Assembly (NCBI RefSeq): GCF_008704935.1
Contig: NZ_CP023692.1
Location: forward strand, 1,364,001-1,428,000
From: Streptomyces vinaceus
GTDB lineage: Bacteria > Actinomycetota > Actinomycetes > Streptomycetales > Streptomycetaceae
Direction of reading: 5' to 3'
Length of the DNA stretch: 64,000 nucleotides
Shown piece after piece: positions 8,359 through 15,725 of this stretch. The notes beneath the pieces were generated by a model. That model made no database searches. It had not been told where the DNA came from and saw only the letters and a list, made by a program, of their open reading frames with translations. Position numbers and translations under genes: made by a program. Within the stretch, counting starts at the first letter, position 1. Each line of letters starts with the position of its first letter.

Positions 8359-9542
8359 ACGGCCAGGACTACTACATACCGGCAGCCGCCCTCGCGGTCT
8401 CCCTCGCCTTCAAGCTGCCGGCGCTACGGCACAACTGGCGCGATCCGCTCCTGCGGTCGGTCTGCGCCCTGCTGGTCCTGGCCGGATCGGTGTTCACCTT
8501 CGCCGCCCCGCCCACCATCGAGGCGGTCAACGAGTGGACCGGCATCACCAACGTCTCCGCCCCGCTCGTCTACTGTCTGATCACCCTCTTCAGCGCCGCC
8601 TGCCTGGTGCTGATCGTGAACTGGCGCGGCGGCCCTCCCGAGGAGACCCGGCGCATCTCGCGCCGCTGGATGACCGGCTACGCCGCGGTCGTCGTGGTGC
8701 TGGTGGTGCTCTTCGCCCTCGGCGACACCCCGGTCGAGCGACTGCGGGACTTCGACACGTACTACGCCAACACCCCGTACATCCAGCAGATGATCGCCCT
8801 CTACCTGACGGCGCACCTGGTGGCGGCCGTCGTGATGGTGGCCATGTGCTGGCGCTGGTCCCTCCAGGTGCACGGCTGGCTGCGGATCGGCCTGATGATC
8901 ATCGTCTCGGGCTACGTCTTCAACCTCAGCTACGACGCCACCAAGATCTCGGCGGTCGTCGCCCGCTGGGCCGGCCACGACCTCGACGACCTGAGCACCT
9001 ACATCGCCCCGCCGCTCGCCTCCGTCGGCGCGCTGATCAGCGCGATCGGTTTCGTCCTGCCCCTGCTGTGCCAGCGGCTGTCGGACAGCTGGCAGACCTG
9101 GACGACGTACCGCCGCCTCGGCGCGCTGTGGCACGAGGTGCAGATCGGCGCCCCCAGTGGGACGCACGTCGTGCAGATGTCCTGGTGGGCCCCTGCGGAA
9201 CTGCGGGTGATCCAGCGCGAGTCGGACATCCACGACGGCTTCCTGCACCTCGGCCCGTACTTCGACCCGGACCGCCGCGAGGACGCCTACGCACGGGCCC
9301 TGGCGGCGGGGGCGGAGGAGGAGACGGCGCGGGCGGTCGCCGACGCGGCGATGGTCGCGGCCGCCGTCCAGGCCCGGTCGGCGGACCCCGAGGGCGCGGT
9401 CATCGGGGCGAGCGAGGAGAGCGTCCTCGACACCCTCGGGGGACCGCGCGACCTCGTCGGGATCTCGCACGCGCTGCGGCATTCGCCGGTGGTGGCGGCC
9501 GTACGGCGGCAGATGGCGCTGTCGGGGCGCGAACCGGCCTGA
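8355..9542 (+). CDS. Module A: seven-TM MAB_1171c-family protein
   Basis: A 395-residue membrane protein with seven predicted helices in the first 240 residues and a C-terminal soluble region of about 155 residues. Conserved features shared with module B are AAPPTIEAVN after TM2, NVSAPLVY in TM3, GDTPVERLRDFDTYYANTP after TM4 and the terminal motif SPVVAAVRRQ. Databases call this family a putative transporter (from memory); no transport motif is visible and a 7-TM sensor is equally possible. The start is TTG 8355 in a TTGA overlap with the protease stop, implying coupling. Confidence 0.8.
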   Translation: MNGQDYYIPAAALAVSLAFKLPALRHNWRDPLLRSVCALLVLAGSVFTFAAPPTIEAVNEWTGITNVSAPLVYCLITLFSAACLVLIVNWRGGPPEETRRISRRWMTGYAAVVVVLVVLFALGDTPVERLRDFDTYYANTPYIQQMIALYLTAHLVAAVVMVAMCWRWSLQVHGWLRIGLMIIVSGYVFNLSYDATKISAVVARWAGHDLDDLSTYIAPPLASVGALISAIGFVLPLLCQRLSDSWQTWTTYRRLGALWHEVQIGAPSGTHVVQMSWWAPAELRVIQRESDIHDGFLHLGPYFDPDRREDAYARALAAGAEEETARAVADAAMVAAAVQARSADPEGAVIGASEESVLDTLGGPRDLVGISHALRHSPVVAAVRRQMALSGREPA

Positions 9543-9571
9543 TCCGGCCCGCCCGCGCCCCGGGGAGGGGG

Positions 9572-10351
9572 TCAGCGCCCGGCCGCGGCCAGCGCCACCT
9601 TCGGGAACAGGTCCTGGAACGGACCGGCGGAATCGATTCCCTCCCGGCCGTAGGGTGCGTCGAAGCTCCACACCATGAACAGCAGGAACACGATCAGCGC
9701 GCTGAACAGCCCCGCCAGCAGCAGTTCCCGCCCGGACCGGCGGATCTGCAGGGTGAAGATCAGCCCCACCGTGACCACCCCGCCGACCAGCAGCCCGAAC
9801 CACACCACGCCCGGCAGGGTCGACTCGTCGGCCTGCATGCGCGAGTGCCGGGCGTCGTCGGCGGCCGCGATGTGGTCCAGCAGCGGCTGGTAGGCCTGTG
9901 CCTGGAGCTCGTTCGCCGGGCTCTGGTGGGTGACGTCGGTGCGCAGCTTCCCGAGCAGGTCGCCGCCCTGGGCCGAGGCGCCCTGGCCCGAGGTGAGCAG
10001 CGGCCAGTCCACGGCGACGGTGTGGGAGACGTACGCGTCGACCTCGCCCCGGATGCGGTCGCGGACGGGGACGGGGTAGACGTCGGCGCGCTGGGCGACC
10101 TCGTACAGCGACTGGGCCTCGCGGCGCACGCTGTCCTCGGCGGCGCCGCGCGCCTCCCAGACGCCGGCGATGGCCAGGCCGAGCACGATCGCGTAGACCA
10201 CGCCCACCATCATCGTCATGTACTCGATGACGTCGGGGGTTTCGCTGGTGTCCTCGTCCTCCGCGACCCGGCGGTGCCGGAGCAGGGTGCAGGCGAGGAC
10301 GAGGGCGCAGACGAGCGCCATGGCGACGGCCAGGACCAGCCATTCGGACAC
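9572..10351 (-). CDS. DUF4239 (bestrophin-like domain) membrane protein
   Basis: A 259-residue membrane protein with an N-terminal helix (WLVLAVAMALVCALVLACTLL), a second at about 45-65 (YMTMMVGVVYAIVLGLAIAGVW) and two C-terminal helices, separated by a soluble region of about 110 residues. This topology and the IEYMTMMVGVVYAIVLGL motif match DUF4239 proteins. Their function is not established; a channel role is suggested only by remote resemblance to bestrophins. Start GTG 10349-10351 has GGGAGA upstream. It is convergent with module A and separate from it. Confidence 0.75.
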   Translation of the reverse strand: MSEWLVLAVAMALVCALVLACTLLRHRRVAEDEDTSETPDVIEYMTMMVGVVYAIVLGLAIAGVWEARGAAEDSVRREAQSLYEVAQRADVYPVPVRDRIRGEVDAYVSHTVAVDWPLLTSGQGASAQGGDLLGKLRTDVTHQSPANELQAQAYQPLLDHIAAADDARHSRMQADESTLPGVVWFGLLVGGVVTVGLIFTLQIRRSGRELLLAGLFSALIVFLLFMVWSFDAPYGREGIDSAGPFQDLFPKVALAAAGR

Positions 10352-10374
10352 GAGGGTTCTCCCGTTGACGGTTC

Positions 10375-10398
10375 GGTGGATCGGTGGATCGGTGGATC
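10375..10398. repeat. 8-bp tandem repeat (GGTGGATC) x3
   Basis: Three exact head-to-tail copies of GGTGGATC, 24 bp upstream of the DUF4239 start codon, in its probable promoter or leader region. A simple microsatellite that could vary in copy number. Confidence 0.8.
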
Positions 10399-10427
10399 GG
10401 CGCGGAAGGGCCGGCCGGGGCCGCGGC

Positions 10428-10982
10428 TCAGCTGCGGCCGCTCCTGGAACGCGGCCGCAGCGCGGCGGCGGCGAGGACGGCCGGGGTGGTGACGACGACC
10501 ATGAGCATCACGGTGGACATACCGCCCGGGGTGCGCCGCTCCAGGGCGATCGAGTGGTACGGGCGCACGTGGAAGGAGCTCACGGGCGCGGCCACGGCTG
10601 CGGCCCGGGGCGGAGCCGGGGTCGCGGCCGGCGCCGGCTCCGCGACGGCCGCGGGCTCCGGCGCGGCCGGCGCCGGCTCCGCCCGCCCGGCGGCGGCCTT
10701 CGCCGTCGGCGGGGGAGCCGTCCCGGCGGCCCGGGCGGCCGGTGCGGGCCCCCGCCCCGGGTGGTGCACCGTCGGCCGCTCGGCGCCGGGCACGGGGATC
10801 CGTACCGGGGGCAGCACGGCGGGCGGCTTCGGCTGCCCGCCCCGCACGCAGACGTCGAGCCGGGCTCCGTGCCCGCGCAGGGGCTCGGGGCCCGTGCCGT
10901 CGTCCGCGACCGCCACATGGCCGTACAGCGGGCAGAGCGCCGCCACCATGCCTGCCCCGGCGAGGTACTGCCAAGCCGTCAC
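10428..10982 (-). CDS. Hypothetical membrane-anchored protein with Pro/Ala-rich linker
   Basis: A 184-residue protein with a hydrophobic segment near the N-terminus (WQYLAGAGMVAALCPLYGHVAVA), a central region of about 100 residues very rich in Pro and Ala, and a C-terminal hydrophobic segment (MSTVMLMVVVTTPAVLAAAAL). It probably spans the membrane twice with the linker outside. No family recognised. GTG 10982 is chosen for the GGGAGG ribosome site upstream; an ATG at 11027 would leave no such site. Its stop is 76 bp from the DUF4239 start, so the two may form an operon. Confidence 0.6.
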   Translation of the reverse strand: MTAWQYLAGAGMVAALCPLYGHVAVADDGTGPEPLRGHGARLDVCVRGGQPKPPAVLPPVRIPVPGAERPTVHHPGRGPAPAARAAGTAPPPTAKAAAGRAEPAPAAPEPAAVAEPAPAATPAPPRAAAVAAPVSSFHVRPYHSIALERRTPGGMSTVMLMVVVTTPAVLAAAALRPRSRSGRS

Positions 10983-11281
10983 CGCGCGTCCTCCCGTTGT
11001 GAGGGTTTCGGCTGAAGAAACGATCACAACGGCGGTTCGATACGCCGCAGACGCGTCAAGATCTTCGGCGGAAGGGCTACTTCAAGCCACCGACGCCGAA
11101 ACCGCGCACCGGCCCTCCGCATACGGGCTCCGGCCACCCGCAGGACCGTTCACCCGCGCGGCCCATCCCGCCACGGCGCCCGCCACCGCCCCGCCCCATG
11201 ATCGGAGCAGCGGATCCGCAGCCCGGCGGCGCGCACGACCCGACCGGCCGCAGACCGGCCCGGCCCGGAGGGAGGTTCTCG
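10983..11281. other. Gene-free divergent interval
   Basis: The space between the Pro/Ala-rich protein and the YfcC transporter must hold both promoters. I see no convincing -35/-10 pair, dyad or RNA gene. Short open frames here have no ribosome site and look like chance GC-rich frames. Confidence 0.5.
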
Positions 11282-12817
11282 GTGACGACGCCGCCCACCG
11301 CGCCCCCGCTCCCCGGGGCTCAGGAGCCGCCGCCGGCGAAGAAGTTCGCCTTCCCGAGCGCGCTGACGATCCTGGCCCTGGTCACCGTCGCGGTCTGGGC
11401 GCTGGGGTTCCTCGTCCCGGCCGGCCAGTACGACCGCGACGAGGACGGCGCGCCCATCTCCGGGACGTACCACCGGGTCGAGGGGACGCAGAGCTTCACC
11501 GACCGGCTGAACGACCTGTTCCTCTCCCCCGTCAACGGCTTGTACGGCATCCAGGACCTCAGGACCCACGAGGTCGGCCCGAGCCTGACCGGGGCCCTCT
11601 ACGGCAGCGCGGGCGTGTTCCTCTTCGTGCTCGCGATGGGCGCGTTCATCACGGTCGTCTTCGCCACCGGAGCGCTCGACCGCGGCATCGCCCTCCTCGC
11701 CCACCGGCTGCGCGAGCGCGGCGCGCTGCTCATCGCCGCCGTGATGCTGGCCTTCTCCGTCCTCGGCACGGTGGAGGGCTTCGCCGAGGAGACCCTCGGC
11801 TTCTACGGGCTGCTGGTACCGATGATGCTGGCCCTCGGCTACGACCGGCTGGTCGCCGCCGGCTCCGCGATCCTGGGGGCGGGCATCGGGGTGCTGTGCT
11901 CCACCGTGAACCCCTTCGCCACCGGCGTGGCCTCCTCGGCGGCCGGCATCTCGCTGGGCGACGGCATCGCGCTGCGCTTCGCGATGTGGCTGGTGCTCAC
12001 GCCCGTCACGATCCTCTACGTCGTGCGCTACGCACGGCGCGTCCAGAGGGACCCGGCGCGGTCCCTGTGCGGTTTCCTGCCGGGCGACCGGGAGCAGAAG
12101 GCGACGGCGGCCGATGCGGTGGAGCCGGAACTGACCCGCCTGCACAAGACGGTGCTGTTCCTGCTCGTCCTCGTCTTCGCCTTCATGATCTTCTCGGTGG
12201 TTCCCTGGTCCGGTGCGCTGACCGGCAGGGCGGACGCGGTCCCGTACGTCTGGGAGCTGGACTGGTCCTTCCCGCAGCTGGCCGCCCTCTTCATGTGCGC
12301 GGCGGTGCTGGTGGGCCTGGTGGCACGGCTCGGAGAGGCGAAGCTGAGCTCCACGATCATCCAGGGCGCCGCCGACTTCATCTCCCCGGCGCTGGTCATC
12401 ATGCTGGCGCGCGGGGTCACCGTCATCATGAACAACTCGAAGATCACGGACACGGTCCTGCACTCCATCGAGGGGGTGGTCACGGGCACGTCGTCCGGGC
12501 TGTTCGCGGTGATCGTGTTCCTGGTGAACCTCCCGCTGGCCTTCCTGATCCCCTCCACCTCCGGCCACGCCACGCTGGCCATGCCCATCCTGGCCCCGCT
12601 CGCGGACTTCGCGGGGGTCTCGCGGGCCGTGGTGGTCACGGCCTGGCAGGCGGCGAGCGGCTGGATGAACCTCTGGGTCCCGACCACGGCCGTGACGATC
12701 GGCGGCGTGGCCCTGGCCAAGGTCGGCTACGACAGGTACCTGCGCTTCGTCTGGCCGCTGCTGGCCATCCTGCTGGTCCTGATCTGCGGCTTCCTGGTCC
12801 TCGGCGCCACGGTCTGA
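11282..12817 (+). CDS. YfcC-family transporter
   Basis: A 511-residue inner-membrane protein with about 12 hydrophobic helices. The start KKFAFPSALTILALVTVAVWALGFLVPAGQYDRD and the central TVEGFAEETLGFYGLLVPMMLALGYDRL are characteristic of YfcC/ArcD-like permeases (AitC/IT superfamily), annotated as basic amino acid antiporters or C4-dicarboxylate carriers. The substrate is not determined by sequence. GTG 11282 follows GGAGGGAGG. It ends at a strong hairpin shared with the convergent metG gene. Confidence 0.82.
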   Translation: MTTPPTAPPLPGAQEPPPAKKFAFPSALTILALVTVAVWALGFLVPAGQYDRDEDGAPISGTYHRVEGTQSFTDRLNDLFLSPVNGLYGIQDLRTHEVGPSLTGALYGSAGVFLFVLAMGAFITVVFATGALDRGIALLAHRLRERGALLIAAVMLAFSVLGTVEGFAEETLGFYGLLVPMMLALGYDRLVAAGSAILGAGIGVLCSTVNPFATGVASSAAGISLGDGIALRFAMWLVLTPVTILYVVRYARRVQRDPARSLCGFLPGDREQKATAADAVEPELTRLHKTVLFLLVLVFAFMIFSVVPWSGALTGRADAVPYVWELDWSFPQLAALFMCAAVLVGLVARLGEAKLSSTIIQGAADFISPALVIMLARGVTVIMNNSKITDTVLHSIEGVVTGTSSGLFAVIVFLVNLPLAFLIPSTSGHATLAMPILAPLADFAGVSRAVVVTAWQAASGWMNLWVPTTAVTIGGVALAKVGYDRYLRFVWPLLAILLVLICGFLVLGATV

Positions 12818-12824
12818 CGAACGA

Positions 12825-12860
12825 CGAAGGGGCGCGACCCCGGAAGGTCGCGCCCCTTCG
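12825..12860. terminator. Bidirectional hairpin terminator between yfcC-like gene and metG
   Basis: A perfect 15-bp stem (12825-12839 with 12846-12860, arm CGAAGGGGCGCGACC) closes a 6-nt loop between two convergent genes. There is no T run, as is common in Streptomyces, so it may act in both directions. Confidence 0.85.
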
Positions 12861-12871
12861 CCGAGCGGAGG

Positions 12872-14587
12872 TCAGCCTGCCTCGGTGCCGCCGAAGCGCT
12901 CGCGGTAGGACTGGAGGTCCTCCTCGGCGATGCGCGCGAAGAGCACCGGGGGCACGGTGAACGGCGTACCGGCCGGGACCGCGTCCAGGGACTTGGCCTG
13001 CTCCGGGCTGATCCACGTCGCCGTGTCGCCGGCCAGCTCGAACGAGGAGCGCATGGTGCGCGCCGAGGCCGGGATGAACGGCTCCGAGACCACCGAGTAG
13101 AGGTGGATCAGGTTCATGGCGGTGCGCAGGGTGAGCGCTGCGCCGTCCAGGTCGGTCTTGACCTCCAGCCAGGGGGCCTTCTCGTCGAGGTAGGCGTTGC
13201 CGGCCGACCACAGGGCGCGCAGCGCGGCCGCGGCCTTGCGGTACTGGAGGGAGTCCATGTGGCCCTCGTACTCGGCCAGCAGCTCGGCGATCTGCTCGCC
13301 CAGCCTGGCCTCGGCCTCGCCGGCCGGGCTGCCCGCCGGGACCTCGTCGCCGAACTTCTTGCGCGAGAAGGTCAGCACGCGGTTGACGAAGTTGCCGAGG
13401 GTGCCGCCGAGGTCCTTGTTGACCGTGGTGGTGAAGTGCTCCCACGTGAAGGAGGAGTCGTCGGACTCGGGCGCGTTCGCGATGAGGAAGTAGCGCCAGA
13501 AGTCCGCCGGGAGGGTCTCCAGCGCCTGGTCGGTGAAGACGCCGCGCTTCTGCGAGGTGGAGAACTTGCCGCCGTAGTACGTCAGCCAGTTGAAGGCCTT
13601 GACGTAGTCGACCTTCTTCCACGGCTCGCGGGTGCCGATCTCGGTGGCCGGGAACATCACCGTGTGGAACGGGACGTTGTCCTTGGCCATGAACTGCGTG
13701 TAGCGCACGTCCTCGGCCTCGTACCACCACGCCTTGTAGTCGCGGTTCGCCGGGTCGGCGTCCGCCCACTCCTTGGTGGCGGCGATGTACTCGATCGGCG
13801 CGTCGAACCAGACGTAGAAGACCTTGCCCTCGGCGGCCAGTTCGGGCCAGGTGTCGGCCGGCACCGGCACGCCCCAGTCCAGGTCGCGGGTGATGGCGCG
13901 GTCGTGCAGGCCCTCGGTCAGCCACTTGCGGGCGATGGAGGAGGCCAGCTGCGGCCACTCCTCCTCGTGCTCCGCCACCCAGGCCTCGACCTCGACCTGG
14001 AGCTTGGACTGGAGGAGGAAGAGGTGCTTGGTCTCGCGGACCTCCAGCTCGGTGGAGCCGGAGATCGCCGAGCGGGGCTCGATCAGGTCCGTGGGGTCCA
14101 GGACTCGGGTGCAGTTCTCGCACTGGTCGCCGCGGGCCTTGTCGTAGCCGCAGTGCGGGCAGGTGCCCTCGACGTAGCGGTCCGGCAGGAAGCGGCCGTC
14201 GACCGGCGAGTAGACCTGCCGGATCGCGCGCTCCTCGATGAAGCCGTTCAGCTGCAGCTGCCGCGCGAAGTGCTGGGTGATCTCGGCGTTCTGCTGCGAG
14301 GAGCTGCGGCCGAAGTAGTCGAAGGACAGCTCGAAGCCGTCGTAGACCGCCTTCTGGGCGTCGTGGGCCTGCGCGCAGAACTCGGCGACCGAGAGGCCGG
14401 CCTCCTTCGCGGCGAGCTCGGCGGGGGTGCCGTGCTCGTCGGTGGCGCAGATGTACAGGACGTCGTGGCCGCGCTGGCGGAGGTACCGGGAGTACACATC
14501 CGCCGGAAGCATCGACCCGACCATGTTGCCCAGGTGCTTGATCCCGTTGATGTAGGGAAGCGCGCTGGTGATCAGGTGTCGAGCCAT
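12872..14587 (-). CDS. metG: Methionyl-tRNA synthetase
   Basis: A 571-residue cytoplasmic class I aminoacyl-tRNA synthetase that charges tRNA-Met. The HIGH-equivalent HLGN is at residues 18-21, zinc knuckles CPHC (143-146) and CENC (156-159) lie in the connective domain, and a KMSKS-equivalent KFSTSQKRG is near residue 340. The C-terminal anticodon-binding helical domain is complete, with no EMAP/Arc1p-like extension. ATG 14587 is preceded by GGAG at 9 nt; the earlier ATG at 14602 lacks a good site. It is an essential core gene, which argues that this part of the window is chromosomal core. Confidence 0.95.
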   Translation of the reverse strand: MARHLITSALPYINGIKHLGNMVGSMLPADVYSRYLRQRGHDVLYICATDEHGTPAELAAKEAGLSVAEFCAQAHDAQKAVYDGFELSFDYFGRSSSQQNAEITQHFARQLQLNGFIEERAIRQVYSPVDGRFLPDRYVEGTCPHCGYDKARGDQCENCTRVLDPTDLIEPRSAISGSTELEVRETKHLFLLQSKLQVEVEAWVAEHEEEWPQLASSIARKWLTEGLHDRAITRDLDWGVPVPADTWPELAAEGKVFYVWFDAPIEYIAATKEWADADPANRDYKAWWYEAEDVRYTQFMAKDNVPFHTVMFPATEIGTREPWKKVDYVKAFNWLTYYGGKFSTSQKRGVFTDQALETLPADFWRYFLIANAPESDDSSFTWEHFTTTVNKDLGGTLGNFVNRVLTFSRKKFGDEVPAGSPAGEAEARLGEQIAELLAEYEGHMDSLQYRKAAAALRALWSAGNAYLDEKAPWLEVKTDLDGAALTLRTAMNLIHLYSVVSEPFIPASARTMRSSFELAGDTATWISPEQAKSLDAVPAGTPFTVPPVLFARIAEEDLQSYRERFGGTEAG

Positions 14588-14642
14588 CCTCGGATGCTCC
14601 ATTTCATATATGCGGTGACAACGTGACGTGACGGATTGTGAT

Positions 14643-14664
14643 GCGGTTCATCGTATCGAACCGC
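14643..14664. promoter_or_regulatory. Inverted repeat in the metG upstream region
   Basis: GCGGTTC at 14643-14649 and GAACCGC at 14658-14664 form a perfect 7-8-7 dyad 56 bp upstream of the metG start. It could be an operator or leader hairpin for metG, or a terminator-like structure on the other strand. Confidence 0.35.
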
Positions 14665-14720
14665 TGAAAGGCCACGTGCCGCATTTTCGTGGGGTGGACG
14701 TCGGTGGGTGTCACGCAAAA

Positions 14721-14754
14721 GCGAGGGTGGTGACCTCTGCGTCACGGCCCTCGC
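14721..14754. other. Two-tier hairpin structure
   Basis: GCGAGGG (14721-14727) pairs with CCCTCGC (14748-14754). Inside, GTGAC pairs with GTCAC around a CTCTGC loop. The nested complementarity suggests a folded RNA or a terminator; there is no T tract and no adjacent gene end. Confidence 0.35.
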
Positions 14755-14883
14755 AAGGGGCCCATGCTACAGCCGGAGCGGATCACCGCGGACACCGGTC
14801 CGCGGGGCGTGCGCCGGTGCACGGCGGCCCGGCTTGGCGCCGGCATATGCGTACGCAATGACCGGGCGCGCGTGTGGTCGAAG

Positions 14884-14908
14884 TCGGTCATCGACCGATC
14901 ATGACCGA
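14884..14908. promoter_or_regulatory. Palindrome upstream of the sigma factor gene
   Basis: TCGGTCAT-N9-ATGACCGA is a perfect 8-9-8 dyad, centred about 105 bp before the sigma factor start. A further ATGACCG half-site lies at 14858-14864. Candidate regulator site for this bldA-dependent sigma gene; the protein is unknown. Confidence 0.45.
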
Positions 14909-14999
14909 ACGTAATCCCTCGACGTCTCTCTTCTGTGTTCCCCCAGGGCTTCCGCGCTGCCAGGCTGTCCGCGCACAGGGGACGAGGTGAGGTGGAACG

Positions 15000-15725
15000 G
15001 TGAGCGATGGCGGACCAGAGGAGTCCGGTGGGGCCGTGGGACTGCCGCTGCCCAGCCGACGGCGGCGGCCGACGCCCATGAGCCAGTGGGACCCGACGGC
15101 ACGCCTGTCGTACTGGGCCTTCCACGCGAACCGGCGGCCCTCGTACATGCGTTTCGCGTACTTGCAGCTGGGCTCCGACGCGGCTGCCGAGGACGCGGTC
15201 GACGCCGCCTTCGACTCGATCATGAACGAGTGGTTACGCATGCTCCACATGGACCGTCTCGACGCCTACGCCTGGACCATCCTCAAACAGCGCCTGGTCG
15301 ACCGGCAGCGGCGCGGCGGGCGCGGCGCCTGGCCGCCCGGACCCACCGCGCCCCGGCCCATGGACATCAGCGCCTTCGAGGCCGCCCTCAAGGAGGCCCG
15401 CGCCGATCAGCAGTGCGAGGCGCTGACCGACACCATCCGCTTCTACTCCGCCGTCTCCCGCCTCGCCGAGCGCCAGCGCGACGCCGTGCTGCTGCGCTAC
15501 GGGCTCCAGTGCACCCCCGGGGAGGCCGCCTCGGTGATGGGCGTCGACGAGGCCACCGTCCGCTCGCAGCTCGGCCAGGCCCACCGGCGGCTCGCGCGGA
15601 TGCTCGACGCCTCGGCCGAGGCGGCGGACGCGGCGGGCCCCGCCGACCCGGCGCACCCGGCGCACCCCGCGGACCCTGCCGACCCGGCGGACCGCGCCGG
15701 CCCGGCCGAAGCACCCGAGTCATGA
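15000..15725 (+). CDS. Sigma-70 family (ECF-like) RNA polymerase sigma factor
   Basis: A 241-residue sigma factor. Region 2 is recognisable around residues 45-95 (RPSYMRFAYLQLGSDAAAEDAVDAAFDSIMNEW) and region 4 at about 150-200 (VSRLAERQRDAVLLRYGLQCTPGEAASVMGVDEATVRSQLGQAHRRLARML). The tail is a short Ala-Asp/His-Pro repeat. The start is GTG 15000. Codon 79 (15234-15236) is TTA, so translation should depend on the bldA tRNA and peak late in growth. Its stop overlaps the next gene's ATG, suggesting that the IclR-like product is a functional partner. Confidence 0.8.
   Translation: MSDGGPEESGGAVGLPLPSRRRRPTPMSQWDPTARLSYWAFHANRRPSYMRFAYLQLGSDAAAEDAVDAAFDSIMNEWLRMLHMDRLDAYAWTILKQRLVDRQRRGGRGAWPPGPTAPRPMDISAFEAALKEARADQQCEALTDTIRFYSAVSRLAERQRDAVLLRYGLQCTPGEAASVMGVDEATVRSQLGQAHRRLARMLDASAEAADAAGPADPAHPAHPADPADPADRAGPAEAPES

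Larger units (their letters stand above)
14588..14999. other. 412-bp gene-free region between metG and a sigma factor gene
   Basis: No convincing gene is present; a 77-codon frame at 14628 lacks a ribosome site and typical codon use. It holds two hairpin-like inverted repeats and an ATGACCG palindrome, described separately. No T-box or other known riboswitch core was recognised upstream of metG. Confidence 0.6.

Noticed and set aside
7801..9542. Interpretation of modules A and B as classical toxin-antitoxin loci
   Set aside because: Some annotations name the HEXXH protein a toxin, but it has the metalloprotease motif of ImmA/IrrE and no RNase or gyrase-toxin motif. The coupled 7-TM gene does not fit a toxin-antitoxin pair.
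14588..14660. T-box or other riboswitch upstream of metG
   Set aside because: No T-box core (UGGN anti-terminator bulge) or SAM/THF aptamer signature could be found; only a simple 7-8-7 inverted repeat.
14628..14861. 77-codon open frame in the metG-sigma gap
   Set aside because: No ribosome binding site, atypical third-position GC and composition, overlaps hairpin structures; not supported as a gene.
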